DNA of 64,000 nucleotides from Bacteroidaceae bacterium (GCA_017619585.1 JAFZSA010000023.1:62001-126000), one strand, 5' to 3'. Positions 25,190 to 35,008 are shown, counted from the stretch's first letter. Notes: generated by a model not told the origin, from the sequence alone. Numbers and translations are program-made.

Positions 25190-26929
25190 ATGGATGCACA
25201 GTTGATAAAAGATTGTGAACAGAAAGCCCTTGCATGGCTGAATTCACCCTATTATGACGACGAGACTAAAGCCGAAATCAAGGCTATGTTGGATAATGAG
25301 GACAAGAATCCACTTGTAGATGCCTTCTATCAAAGTCTGGAATTCGGCACTGGTGGTTTGCGTGGAATTATGGGCGCCGGCACCAACCGTATGAACAAGT
25401 ATATTGTAGGCATGGCCACTCAGGGCTTTGCCAACTACATAAACAAGGCCTTTCCACAGGGAGGTATGAGCGTTGTTGTTGGTCATGACTGTCGCAATAA
25501 CGGTCGTATGTTTGCTGAAAGCGTAGCTGACATCTTCAGCGCCAACGGAATCAAGGTCTATTTGTTCGAAAGCCTTCGCCCCACCCCGGAAATCAGCTTT
25601 GCCATCCGTCAGTTAGGTGCTGTAGCCGGCGTGAACGTAACAGCCAGCCACAACCCACGCGAATACAACGGATACAAGGCATACTGGAGCGACGGCGCAC
25701 AGGTTTTGGCTCCACATGACAAGGGTATCATTGACGAAGTAAACAAGGTAGCCATCGAGGACGTGAAATTTGAAGGTAACAAAGACCTTATTAAGATTAT
25801 TGGCGGTGAAATGGACTACGACTACATGATGGCCGTTAAGGAGGCTATGGTAGACCAGGACGTAATACTGCGCCAGAAAGATTTGAACATCGTTTACAGC
25901 CCCATGCACGGAACAGGACGCGTAATCATTCCCCTGTGTCTACGTAGCTGGGGATTCCAGAACATAAACGTCGTGCCAGAGCAGATGGTGATAGACGGCA
26001 ACTTCCCCACAGTAGTTAGCCCCAACCCGGAGAATGCCGAGGCGATGACACTGGGTATGAAACTGGGTACCAAGTTGAATGCCGACCTGGTGATTGCCAG
26101 CGACCCTGACGCTGACCGTTTGGCCATTGTCTGCCGCGATCCCAAGGGCGAGTGGATCATCATCAATGGTAACCAAACCTGCATGATGTTCTGCTACTAC
26201 ATCATCAAGAACAAACAAGCCCTAGGTACCCTGAAGCCCACAGACTTCCTGGTTAAGACCATCGTAACAACAGAGGTTATTGCCAAGATGGCTGAGAAGA
26301 ACCACGTGGAGCTGCGCGACTGCTACACGGGCTTTAAGTGGATTGCACGTGAGATTGCCATCAGCGAAGGCAAGCAGAAATATATTGGCGGAGGCGAGGA
26401 GAGCTTCGGCTTCCTACCATACGATAAGGTAAGAGACAAGGATTCACCAGCCTCTATCTGTCTGATATGCGAGATTGCCGCTTGGGCTAAGGATCAGGGC
26501 AAGACTCTGTATGACCTGCTGATGGATATCTATCTGGAGTACGGATTCAGCTATGAGCACACCATCAATGTTGTAAAGCCCGGTAAGACCGGTGCCGACG
26601 AGATCAAGGCTATGATGGAGAACTTCCGTACCAATCCTCCCAAGGAGATTGCTGGCAGCAAGGTGGTGCTTACACGCGACTTCAAGACGCTGAAGAAGTA
26701 CGATGGCAACGGCAATGCCACGCCATTGGTTATGCCCGACACCAGCAACGTACTGCAGTACTTCTGCGAGGACGGTACAAAGATTAGCGTTCGCCCCAGC
26801 GGTACCGAGCCTAAGATTAAGTTCTACCTGGAAATCAAGGACACTATGGGCTGCGCCAATTGCTATCAGGGTTGCGTGGAACGTGCCAAAGCCAAGGTTG
26901 AAGAGGTTAAGAAATCATTGGGTATCTAA
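25190..26929 (+). CDS. Phospho-sugar mutase (phosphoglucomutase/phosphomannomutase)
   Basis: A 579-aa alpha-D-phosphohexomutase that moves phosphate between C1 and C6 of glucose or mannose phosphates. The phosphoserine is Ser153 in TASHNPREYNGYK. The metal loop is DPDADRLAI. The sugar-specificity loop is GGGEESFGF, and the phosphate-binding loop near the C-terminus is RPSGTEPKIKFY. The length and the N-terminal EFGTGGLRGIMGAGTNRMN segment fit the long PgcA/PGM2-like subgroup. The stop codon overlaps the nudC start (TAATG), indicating translational coupling. Confidence 0.95.
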   Translation: MDAQLIKDCEQKALAWLNSPYYDDETKAEIKAMLDNEDKNPLVDAFYQSLEFGTGGLRGIMGAGTNRMNKYIVGMATQGFANYINKAFPQGGMSVVVGHDCRNNGRMFAESVADIFSANGIKVYLFESLRPTPEISFAIRQLGAVAGVNVTASHNPREYNGYKAYWSDGAQVLAPHDKGIIDEVNKVAIEDVKFEGNKDLIKIIGGEMDYDYMMAVKEAMVDQDVILRQKDLNIVYSPMHGTGRVIIPLCLRSWGFQNINVVPEQMVIDGNFPTVVSPNPENAEAMTLGMKLGTKLNADLVIASDPDADRLAIVCRDPKGEWIIINGNQTCMMFCYYIIKNKQALGTLKPTDFLVKTIVTTEVIAKMAEKNHVELRDCYTGFKWIAREIAISEGKQKYIGGGEESFGFLPYDKVRDKDSPASICLICEIAAWAKDQGKTLYDLLMDIYLEYGFSYEHTINVVKPGKTGADEIKAMMENFRTNPPKEIAGSKVVLTRDFKTLKKYDGNGNATPLVMPDTSNVLQYFCEDGTKISVRPSGTEPKIKFYLEIKDTMGCANCYQGCVERAKAKVEEVKKSLGI

Positions 26930-27690
26930 TGATACGTTTTTTAGCATATTGCCAGGGGGATATTCTTCTCACAACAGAAGGGAATATCCCCTTTGGTTTA
27001 GAACCGCCCATACCTCTGAAAGAGTGGAATTACATTACCACATTACACGAGGGAGATACAGAAATAAAGATTATCCGATTGGATAATCCTATCACTGACG
27101 CAAAAGGGTTACAGATGGTTGGATTACGCAAGACACATGCCATATTAAGCCCAGAAGACTACCAACTGGCAGGCAAAGGTGCAGAGCTGTTGTATTGGGA
27201 CCAAAACACCCGTTATTGTGGCGTTTGCGGCGCCCCTACCAAATGGATGACGGACATCAGCAAAAAATGCCCAGAGTGCGGCAAGGAGTGGTGGCCGTCT
27301 GTCTCGACTGCCATCATAGTAAGGATAGAACGCGGCGACCAGATTCTGTTGGTACGTGCACGGTCCTTCAGAACAAATCATCACGGTTTGGTGGCAGGAT
27401 TCCTGGAGACAGGAGAATCACTTGAACAATGCGTAGAACGAGAAGTTCGTGAAGAGGCTGGCATAAAGATAAAAAATCTACGTTACTTTGGCAGCCAACC
27501 ATGGCCCTACCCCTTCGGTCTGATGGTAGGCTTTACAGCAGAATATGCCGAGGGTGAGCTACACCTGCAGAAAGAAGAACTATGTGAAGGCGGATGGTTC
27601 ACCAAAGACAATCTACCCAACATACCAGACAAAGCATCTATTGCCCGAAGACTTATTGATGATTGGGTATCGAAATCGATTAGCGCTTAA
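26929..27690 (+). CDS. nudC: NAD(+) diphosphatase (NudC-type Nudix hydrolase)
   Basis: The protein (253 aa) hydrolyses NAD(H), and in known homologues NAD-capped RNA, to mononucleotides. A zinc ribbon CGVC...CPEC (about residues 97-123) precedes the Nudix box, GFLETGESLEQCVEREVREEAGI, which keeps the REVxEE core. SQPWPYPFGLMVGF is the NudC-specific SQPWPFPxS-like motif, here with G in place of S. It starts one base inside the mutase stop. It ends in a repeat-bearing convergent gap. Confidence 0.92.
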   Translation: MIRFLAYCQGDILLTTEGNIPFGLEPPIPLKEWNYITTLHEGDTEIKIIRLDNPITDAKGLQMVGLRKTHAILSPEDYQLAGKGAELLYWDQNTRYCGVCGAPTKWMTDISKKCPECGKEWWPSVSTAIIVRIERGDQILLVRARSFRTNHHGLVAGFLETGESLEQCVEREVREEAGIKIKNLRYFGSQPWPYPFGLMVGFTAEYAEGELHLQKEELCEGGWFTKDNLPNIPDKASIARRLIDDWVSKSISA

Positions 27691-27789
27691 AGGTTAGCGG
27701 TTAGCGTAACATCAATGTCCCTTAACCAATAAGCCGTAAACGGCAAACAAGTTATTTGCTAACCGCTAACCACTAACCGCTTAAGGGAG
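27691..27789. repeat. GGTTAGCG inverted repeat in the convergent nudC-GH27 gap
   Basis: GGTTAGCGGTTAGC (27692-27705) and GCTAACCGCTAACC (27758-27771) are perfect 14-bp inverted arms. The smaller hairpin GCCGT-aa-ACGGC (27733-27744) lies in the middle, and CACTAACCGC follows the right arm. It could act as a bidirectional terminator. The doublet also occurs at 5816-5830. Confidence 0.75.
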
Positions 27790-30447
27790 TTATCGCCAAA
27801 GGCTTTTCTTTCCATTCTGGACAATAATACCCTGTTGTGTTCTTGAAGTCTTATAACCTTGTATACTATATGACGAAGAAACTCGCTTTATACCTTCCTT
27901 TGCAGTACTAATACCGGTATAGAAATCAGGTAAGGGCTGATAGTAGATAGTGAAGTTATCAAAACAACACCAGCTTTCATTACCGCCCTTGTCGGTCTTA
28001 AGCCCAATCTGTAGCGATCCCTTTGTTGAGAGTGTATATTCAATCTGATTCTGATAACAACCTTCCGCAAAGCGAAGACCTGCTGCATACATACTATGAG
28101 GATAGCCTTTCTGGTTATCAACAGATCCATACTGAGATGCCTCTGGCCATGGTTCGGAATATAACGATTTAATCTTTACACTTTTATCGTTTACATAAAG
28201 GTAAGCCTGAATATTCTCCCTGCCAGCCTTATATGCAGCACCACCATCATTGCTTCCTGTTCTGTACAATGCATTACAACAGATAGTATAGACACCCGGA
28301 CGCATGCTGGTTAGTGTCTGGTACATATCAAAAGACTTATTGAATTCCTCGCCACATCCGGAACGATAAGTAGGTTCTCCTTGCCAGCCGTTTATAGCAG
28401 AAAAATCAGGATTAGTCAGGAAAAGGGTAAAATCAAACACTCCGCCTTCCCTTGGAGCAGCGCCATCAGACTTCAGGTAAGTCGTTACAGCTGATTTCAG
28501 GTTAGACAAAGCCCTTTCGGTTGCCGTCTGGGTATTTGACTGTGAAAGTGACTGGTCGGCTCTGGCAACCTTACTGGTAAACGAAGATAAAGAGGTTGAT
28601 TCTATGCTGACATCAATCAATTGTTGAGCAGTTTCTTTCCATACCTTGTAATCCTCGCATAGAGGCAGTATCTGTTCGGCTATTTTCTGAAAATTTCCTG
28701 CATCTGTTATAAAAGTCTTTTTGGCTAAATACGTAAGATCATCCGAAGTAGCAGCCTTGAGCTTATTCTCTATATTCTGATGCATCTTTTCTGGCAAAAG
28801 ACTATTGTGATTCAATACCTCGAGGTGATGCAGAGCCTCATCAAACCTGCGATTCAGCACTGTCTTCTCCCCCACTTTTTCTATACTGAGATAGTCGATG
28901 TTGGGCATCCATCCATTTTCATTATATATCTCAATACTGTTAGAACCAGCCTTGAGATGGAGAGTCATATCATACTCTTTGAATGATGACCAACTATTGG
29001 TCATAACACTAATAGTACCACAATCTTCGCCATTTAGCACGACCGTGAACGGACGCGTCTCAGCAGAAGTAGCACTGAAATGAGCTACGTAGTCAGCTTC
29101 CTCTATCACATATACATCCTTCCACATAAGTGAGTTGCTGCGCTTTCCACCTAACCATCCTACAAAAGCCCCGCCACTGGCAGCGGAATTACTCTCGTAA
29201 TCTGCTGTACCCAAAGACTGATTGTTGTAAATCTCCTGATAGTCATGCAGGAAAGCTGTCTCTGCCTCATAGATATAACGATCCAAGCGGTTTTCTGCCT
29301 CTAACTTATAGATACGTGTGGCATGAGCAGGCACAATAGCAGACAAAGAACCCTCATATTCTCCCATATCCTGATGTTCGAAGAGATCACGCACCTTGAC
29401 CTTTCCTCCCAAATCAACCTCACTAAAACTAAGACACATTTCTACTTCCTTGTCGGAAGGGTTATATAGTGCCACGGCTCGTGTCTTACCATGCAGGGTA
29501 AGAATATCCTTAACCAACACATAGGTCTCGCCAATATGTTGGACCACATAAGCCTGCAAACCTAAAGGATCCTGGTTCAATGCAATGAGTTCTTGGTTCT
29601 TCAGCAAAGCCAACGGACGCTCCTTGATGGTAGACATATTACAGCCAATAAGCAAGGGGCTGGACATAATACACCACATACCAAAGTGGGTTTTGTCCTC
29701 TTCTTCAGACATCGAACGTCCAACCTCAAGCATATCCATATCATTATAACAACCATCATAACAATATGCAGAAAGATAGAGATTCTCAGCCAGAATTCCC
29801 TTTACGGAAGCCCATCCATCATAGATATCGCCCGTTGTACGCCATGACGTAGAGATGTCATGACACCATGTACCAGGGTAAGCCCAACGACAAAGGTTAT
29901 AACGGACATCCTTACCTGTATTCACAATAGCATTATGGATGGCAGTGTACTGTTCCTGTTCGTTCAAATTGGCATGCCTGCCACCACAATAATCAACCTT
30001 TATAAAGTCGAATTCCAATTCCTTGAAGTAATAGTCGGCATCAATCTGCTCATATCCATAGAATCCAACATTGGTATTCTTGGTATCACCATTGCTGATG
30101 CTTCCACAAGTACAGTCACCGGCATCGCTGTAGATTCCTGCCTTCAAGCCTTTGGAATGAATATAGTCACTTATAACCTTCAAACCATTGGGGAAACGTT
30201 GCGGATGAATACGTACTTTCCCTTCTGCCGTACGACCATACTGAAAGCCGTCATCAATATTGATATACTTGTAGCCCACATCCTTCAACCCCTGAGAGAC
30301 CATGGCATCTGCCTGTCCCTTTATAATATCCTCAGAAATATTAACAGAGAAGGTGTTCCAAGAACTCCATCCCATGGTGGGAGGCTCGACCTGAGCATTC
30401 AAGTATAATGAACAAAATGCGAATATGGATAGGATATAAAATTTCAT
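27790..30447 (-). CDS. Secreted GH27 alpha-galactosidase with carbohydrate-binding modules
   Basis: An 885-aa secreted enzyme releasing terminal alpha-galactose (or related) residues. The signal peptide is residues 1-19. The GH27 barrel starts with PTMGWSSWNTF. The nucleophile is Asp152 in KVDYCGG and the acid/base Asp207 in RTTGDIYDGW. A CBM35/CBM6-like beta-sandwich follows (about 400-525: YEAETAF...WMPNIDYLSIE), then a helical linker and a second sandwich (about 670-840). The tail SYSIQGYKTSRTQQGIIVQ-NGKKSLWR resembles short Bacteroidetes type IX sorting tails. It begins 11 nt after the C69 dipeptidase gene, so the two are probably co-transcribed. Confidence 0.93.
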   Translation of the reverse strand: MKFYILSIFAFCSLYLNAQVEPPTMGWSSWNTFSVNISEDIIKGQADAMVSQGLKDVGYKYINIDDGFQYGRTAEGKVRIHPQRFPNGLKVISDYIHSKGLKAGIYSDAGDCTCGSISNGDTKNTNVGFYGYEQIDADYYFKELEFDFIKVDYCGGRHANLNEQEQYTAIHNAIVNTGKDVRYNLCRWAYPGTWCHDISTSWRTTGDIYDGWASVKGILAENLYLSAYCYDGCYNDMDMLEVGRSMSEEEDKTHFGMWCIMSSPLLIGCNMSTIKERPLALLKNQELIALNQDPLGLQAYVVQHIGETYVLVKDILTLHGKTRAVALYNPSDKEVEMCLSFSEVDLGGKVKVRDLFEHQDMGEYEGSLSAIVPAHATRIYKLEAENRLDRYIYEAETAFLHDYQEIYNNQSLGTADYESNSAASGGAFVGWLGGKRSNSLMWKDVYVIEEADYVAHFSATSAETRPFTVVLNGEDCGTISVMTNSWSSFKEYDMTLHLKAGSNSIEIYNENGWMPNIDYLSIEKVGEKTVLNRRFDEALHHLEVLNHNSLLPEKMHQNIENKLKAATSDDLTYLAKKTFITDAGNFQKIAEQILPLCEDYKVWKETAQQLIDVSIESTSLSSFTSKVARADQSLSQSNTQTATERALSNLKSAVTTYLKSDGAAPREGGVFDFTLFLTNPDFSAINGWQGEPTYRSGCGEEFNKSFDMYQTLTSMRPGVYTICCNALYRTGSNDGGAAYKAGRENIQAYLYVNDKSVKIKSLYSEPWPEASQYGSVDNQKGYPHSMYAAGLRFAEGCYQNQIEYTLSTKGSLQIGLKTDKGGNESWCCFDNFTIYYQPLPDFYTGISTAKEGIKRVSSSYSIQGYKTSRTQQGIIVQNGKKSLWR

Positions 30448-30458
30448 TATTTCAAGAA

Positions 30459-32126
30459 TTATTTAACCAAATACTTTGTGCCAGTCTCTTGGATAATCTT
30501 CCGACGATAGGTTTCAGGGTAGCCGGGACGGTTTACAGGACGCTGATTACCACCAGGCGTCTTGAGATACTGACCGTTACCGTCTGTCTTCTTGACAGCC
30601 ATATCATTATACTTGACAATAATGGTCTGAGCCAGCTGATTCCACTCGTCCATCATGGCCTGAGCTGTACGATGTGAATAAGCCGTAAGGAACTTACAAG
30701 CCTCTGCCTGAGACATGGTAGCAGCCTTCTGCTCTGTTTCTGCCTGAAGAGAGTTATAGTCAGCCTCCAGGCGGTCGCGAACTGCTTTCACCTCGGGGAA
30801 GATAGTAACATAGCGCAGATAGGTCATATTGCTAACCCAGTTCTGGACCCAATAGGCAGAACGCGTAGAGAAATGGAAGGGGTCTGCAACACCGTGCGCA
30901 TAGCACTCGGGGACACTTTCTACACAACAATAAACAGGAGTCAGAGGCACCATGTTGGCATCATCATTTCCCCACCATACTACACCACCTATATAATCAG
31001 GCAGCCAAGAACGCATCTGGGAAACATAAACATTAGATGACTGCTGAGTGCTGATAGGACGCTCGTTGAAATATTTCTTGCCGTCGACCTCGTACGTTAG
31101 AGGTGTAGGACGGTAAGGCATCTCCCAAGGGCCCATACCTAAATCATTCTGGATGGCAAGAGGTGTACCCTCGTAGTGGTCGCGCATCATATCTTTGACA
31201 TCCTGTACGCTAAGAGGTGCCTTTGGCTTAACATACAGAGGCATGGGATTGTCTGATGTCTCGCCCATTGCATAAGAGAGATAAGGGGTCATATCCTCTG
31301 CTGCCCACTTGTTGAAGAAACTCCATACACGGGCCTCACAGAAACGCTGAGCGCCAAAATCTGTTGGGGAATAAGCCTCTGAAAAAGAGAAATCTGCATC
31401 TTTGCCATTAAAGAATCCCTTCTCACGAGCAAAAGAGATAACATCCTTGCTAAAAATACAGTTCTCCTTGTCCTTGAGAGGGAACTTACGGATACGGCTT
31501 TGGTTGGCATGAGCACAGATACAATCATCGGGCACACGAACAGCAACCCATACAGCGCCCTTTCGACCGGGGCCCTTACCTATCATCTCCATGATCCAGG
31601 CCTCGTTAGGGTCGGCAATAGAGAAGCTCTCTCCTTCACTTCCATAGCCATACTCCTCTACCAACTTGCCCATAACGGCGATGGCCTGACGAGCAGTTTT
31701 GGCACGCTGAAGTGTTACATACATCAGACTTCCGTAGTCAAACAAGCCGCTGACGGTATCGCAAAGTTCCTCGCGACCGCCAAAGGTAGTCTCGTGGATG
31801 CTAAGCTGATGTTCGTTCATCAAGCCTACAACAGTATAGGTCTCTTCTGCCTCGGGAATCTCACCCAGATAGTTATTGGACTCATAATGATAGAGAGCAC
31901 GCATCTCGCCCTTCTTGTGTTTTCCGCCTGGAAGGAAGTTCATATAGCCGTATGCACCGTAGTCATCACTGCTATATGAGATAATAACACTACCGTCCTT
32001 ACTGGCTTTCTTACCAACAATCAGATTGGTGCAGGCTTTGGCTTGGCCAATTGAGAATTGAAAATCGAGAATTGAGAATTGAAGAGCGCCTATCAACAAA
32101 AAAGCAAATATAAATAGTCTTTTCAT
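30459..32126 (-). CDS. C69-family dipeptidase
   Basis: A 555-aa secreted dipeptidase of the U34/C69 (PepD) Ntn-hydrolase family. After a signal peptide, Cys32 (KACTNLIVGKKAS) is the expected N-terminal nucleophile of the mature enzyme. DGSVIISYSSDDYGAYGYMNFLPGG and SIHETTFGGREEL are family segments. The signal-peptide region is odd: residues 16-27 (QFSILDFQFSIG) are encoded by a aattctcaattctc-type repeat otherwise seen in intergenic DNA. It lies 17 nt after nadC and 11 nt before the GH27 gene. Confidence 0.9.
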   Translation of the reverse strand: MKRLFIFAFLLIGALQFSILDFQFSIGQAKACTNLIVGKKASKDGSVIISYSSDDYGAYGYMNFLPGGKHKKGEMRALYHYESNNYLGEIPEAEETYTVVGLMNEHQLSIHETTFGGREELCDTVSGLFDYGSLMYVTLQRAKTARQAIAVMGKLVEEYGYGSEGESFSIADPNEAWIMEMIGKGPGRKGAVWVAVRVPDDCICAHANQSRIRKFPLKDKENCIFSKDVISFAREKGFFNGKDADFSFSEAYSPTDFGAQRFCEARVWSFFNKWAAEDMTPYLSYAMGETSDNPMPLYVKPKAPLSVQDVKDMMRDHYEGTPLAIQNDLGMGPWEMPYRPTPLTYEVDGKKYFNERPISTQQSSNVYVSQMRSWLPDYIGGVVWWGNDDANMVPLTPVYCCVESVPECYAHGVADPFHFSTRSAYWVQNWVSNMTYLRYVTIFPEVKAVRDRLEADYNSLQAETEQKAATMSQAEACKFLTAYSHRTAQAMMDEWNQLAQTIIVKYNDMAVKKTDGNGQYLKTPGGNQRPVNRPGYPETYRRKIIQETGTKYLVK

Positions 32127-32143
32127 ATACTTTATACCTTATT

Positions 32144-33016
32144 CTATATCTTCAACTTATCGCTGCCTGCAGCCTTAAAGCTCATATCCAATCCCTTAAC
32201 ACTATGAGTGAGAGCACCAAAAGAGATGAAGTCAACACCAGCCTTGGCATAAGGAATCATATTATCAAAAGTAATGCCGCCACTGGATTCCGTCTCGCAA
32301 CGACCAGCGACAATCTCAACAGCCTTCTTTGTGTCCTCTGGCGTGAAATTGTCAAACATAATACGGTCACACCCCTCTGCAAGAGCTTCATCAAGTTCCT
32401 TCCAATTACGAACCTCGCATTCTATCTTCAGATTCTTCCCTTTCTCCTTGCAATACTGCTTAGCACGGGAAATAGCATTATGAACACCACCACAGAAGTC
32501 TATGTGGTTATCCTTGAGCAGAATCATATCAAAAAGACCTATACGATGATTTAGACCGCCACCAATTTTAACAGCCTCTTTCTCAAGCATACGCATACCT
32601 GGAGTAGTCTTACGAGTATCCAGAACACGAGTTTTGGTACCTGCGTCAATAAGAGCCTGTTGATATTTGTGCGTCATAGTGGCAATACCACTCATACGCT
32701 GCAGGATATTAAGCATGAGGCGCTCTGTCTGCAAAAGGCTCTGCACCTTGCCCTTTACGCTCATCACAATATCTCCGGGCTTGACGTGAGCACCATCCTG
32801 AATATAAACCTCGACCTGCATAGTGGGGTCGAATCTATAGAACACCTGCTTGGCAATCTCAACGCCAGCAAAGATACCTTCCTGCTTAATGAGGAGTTTA
32901 CTCTCGCCCATCTCTGTATCTGGGATACAGCAAAGGGTAGTATGGTCACCATCACCTATATCCTCGGCAAAGGAGAGGTCGATAAGTCTGTCGTTTAATT
33001 CTTCTACACTTAACAT
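32144..33016 (-). CDS. nadC: Nicotinate-nucleotide pyrophosphorylase
   Basis: The protein (290 aa) is quinolinate phosphoribosyltransferase, converting quinolinate and PRPP to nicotinate mononucleotide in de novo NAD synthesis. Signatures are EDIGDGDHTT, LLQTERLMLNILQRMSGIAT, VLDTRKTTPGMR, HRIGLFDMILLKDNHI and SSGGITFDNM. Length is normal. nadA and nadB are not in the window. It lies 64 nt after rlmH, across a short repeat-like gap. Confidence 0.96.
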   Translation of the reverse strand: MLSVEELNDRLIDLSFAEDIGDGDHTTLCCIPDTEMGESKLLIKQEGIFAGVEIAKQVFYRFDPTMQVEVYIQDGAHVKPGDIVMSVKGKVQSLLQTERLMLNILQRMSGIATMTHKYQQALIDAGTKTRVLDTRKTTPGMRMLEKEAVKIGGGLNHRIGLFDMILLKDNHIDFCGGVHNAISRAKQYCKEKGKNLKIECEVRNWKELDEALAEGCDRIMFDNFTPEDTKKAVEIVAGRCETESSGGITFDNMIPYAKAGVDFISFGALTHSVKGLDMSFKAAGSDKLKI

Positions 33017-33080
33017 ATTGTATAATTCAAAATTATTAATTCATAATTAAACACTCCACCTCGGGGGAGTCGGAAAGGGG
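33017..33080. repeat. gaattatg-type repeat and C/G hairpin between rlmH and nadC
   Basis: The 64-nt gap holds AT-rich aattcaaaattattaattc units and then a stem ACTCC...GGAGT (33053-33070) with a C/G core. It resembles the hairpin modules at 4882, 5837 and 8518. Confidence 0.5.
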
Positions 33081-33554
33081 TCATTCGTGATGATAGGGCT
33101 CGCCATTCAGGATGGTCATAGCCCGATAGATCTGCTCTGCAAAGAGAAGACGAATCATTTGGTGGCTGAGTGTCATTTGCGAGAGTGACACTTTCTCATG
33201 GGCTGCATTATAGACAGTTTCTGAAAAGCCGTAGGGACCTCCAACCACAAAAACAAGGCGCTTGGGACCTGCAGACATCTTCTTTTGAATCCATTGCGCG
33301 AACTCTATACTACGACGTTCACGACCATGTTCATCAAGAAGCACTAAATAATCACCCGGTTGAAAGGTCTTGAGAATCAGCTCTCCTTCCCTATTCTTCT
33401 GTTCCTTCTCGCTTAGATTCTTGGTCCCTTTCAGTTCAGGAATAATATCAAGTGAAAACGGCACATAATGGTTTATGCGCTGTATATACTCATCGATACT
33501 GGCAATAAAATGCTTATCGGTTGTCTTACCTACAACGGCGAGAACTATCTTCAT
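33081..33554 (-). CDS. rlmH: 23S rRNA (pseudouridine1915-N3)-methyltransferase
   Basis: A 157-aa SPOUT methyltransferase that methylates pseudouridine 1915 in helix 69 of 23S rRNA. LVFVVGGPYGFSE forms the knot region with the SAM site, and the C-terminal SLSQMTLSHQMIRLLFAEQIYRA plus NGEPYHHE is near consensus. Its start overlaps the stop of the beta-helix lipoprotein gene by one base. Confidence 0.97.
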   Translation of the reverse strand: MKIVLAVVGKTTDKHFIASIDEYIQRINHYVPFSLDIIPELKGTKNLSEKEQKNREGELILKTFQPGDYLVLLDEHGRERRSIEFAQWIQKKMSAGPKRLVFVVGGPYGFSETVYNAAHEKVSLSQMTLSHQMIRLLFAEQIYRAMTILNGEPYHHE

Positions 33555-35008
33555 TATTTCTGAGGCATTATATATTCATAACAACCGGCATCAGGAGCAT
33601 CGTCCGACAGACGGTTTCGACCTAAACGATCTGTCTTTAATCCATTCATTAAAAGGGGGTCAGCCATATTTCGAATCTCACTTAAAGAATCCGGAGTGAA
33701 GTCATAAACGAAATTATGCGTGTCAAAAACCTTAAAATTCTTCTCTCCGCGAAGTTCCATATCGTCGTTCTCGAACTTACATGCCACATAATGATTATCG
33801 TCATTTTCCCCAACAGTACGTAAGAAACAATTCTGGAAGTAATAATATTCAGAATCTTCGTAATCCTTAGGAAGGAATCCCTTAATCACATCTTCAGCAT
33901 AACCAGTAATAACACTATTGAGGAACTGAACATATCTGAGTTCGTGATGCACTTTATTATCGTTTACATTAGTAACGTACAAGGCATCACCCCTATCATA
34001 ACTTAATGGGTAATATTGCGCAATGGTACAATGGCAGAATGTATATGAACCACCATAGATGGAAACACACTCACCAAGTGTATTACTTATTTGAGTATTA
34101 AGGATTTCCGCATTACAATTAACAAGTTTCAGGCCATCACCTCCAACATTATGAATAATACAATTCTCCATAGTCATAGTTAAGTGGTCAAGTGATGTGC
34201 TATCAACCTTAATGCCCCAACGACCGCTATGTAGGTCGCAATTGAAGAACTTATTGTTGTAACTACCTTCGTGAATGGTAATACCCTTCCATCTACTAGG
34301 CATATTATCATAGAAAAGATAATCAAACATACGGTCTGTACGTGCGCCACGAAAAACAACAGGTTTTTCTATAGTTCCACAGGCATTAATACGCCCATAA
34401 ATATCCACTGCCGTACTGTCATGCATCAGCAATCTAGTACCAGGAAGAAGATTCAAAGTTGCGCCTTTGGCTATTACCAACGAGTCATATATAAGATACG
34501 GTTTGTCTGTACTCAGAGTTAAATCCGACTCGATTTTCATACCGTGAATAATATATGCATCTACAGAACCAGCAGTAAGCAGGACATGTTGCTGCACACC
34601 ATTTTCAAGACTGAAGACTAACTCGTCTGAATAAGATATGGTATCCGTGGTACCACTTTCTGGAGTTGTAACCTCTATGCGAACAAGTATGCTGTCTTTC
34701 TTTCTAATCAAGTAATCATTGCCAGAGCCTTGAGCTAAGTACTCGCCATCAACATTAACGCGAAAAAGGCTCTCACTACCCTTCTGTAATCGGATATTAG
34801 AGACCCGTACTCCGTTTGAATTCTTATTGTAAACATATAGCGTCTTTGTCGGGCTGGCAATGGTTGATATCAACGTATCAAAACGCACCGTATCATCGGA
34901 AAAGACCAGTTTGAAAAACGGATCAACAGAATAAGAATCGTAATCGGAACATGAATAGAACAATGCCGATAATACAACTGCAAAAATATATAATAGCCGA
35001 TTTTTCAT
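33554..35008 (-). CDS. Lipoprotein with predicted right-handed beta-helix
   Basis: A 484-aa lipoprotein (lipobox LFYSC, Cys20). Residues about 30-170 form a beta-rich N-terminal domain (LKTLYVYNKNSNGVRVSN-like strands). Residues about 180-430 contain repeated short strands with N and G turns (NCDLHSGRWGIKVDSTSLDHLTMTMENCIIHNVGGDGLKLVNCNAEILN), typical of a parallel beta-helix as in carbohydrate-active or surface proteins. No catalytic residues can be assigned. It overlaps pepD by one base and rlmH by one base, so the three are translationally coupled. Confidence 0.8.
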   Translation of the reverse strand: MKNRLLYIFAVVLSALFYSCSDYDSYSVDPFFKLVFSDDTVRFDTLISTIASPTKTLYVYNKNSNGVRVSNIRLQKGSESLFRVNVDGEYLAQGSGNDYLIRKKDSILVRIEVTTPESGTTDTISYSDELVFSLENGVQQHVLLTAGSVDAYIIHGMKIESDLTLSTDKPYLIYDSLVIAKGATLNLLPGTRLLMHDSTAVDIYGRINACGTIEKPVVFRGARTDRMFDYLFYDNMPSRWKGITIHEGSYNNKFFNCDLHSGRWGIKVDSTSLDHLTMTMENCIIHNVGGDGLKLVNCNAEILNTQISNTLGECVSIYGGSYTFCHCTIAQYYPLSYDRGDALYVTNVNDNKVHHELRYVQFLNSVITGYAEDVIKGFLPKDYEDSEYYYFQNCFLRTVGENDDNHYVACKFENDDMELRGEKNFKVFDTHNFVYDFTPDSLSEIRNMADPLLMNGLKTDRLGRNRLSDDAPDAGCYEYIMPQK

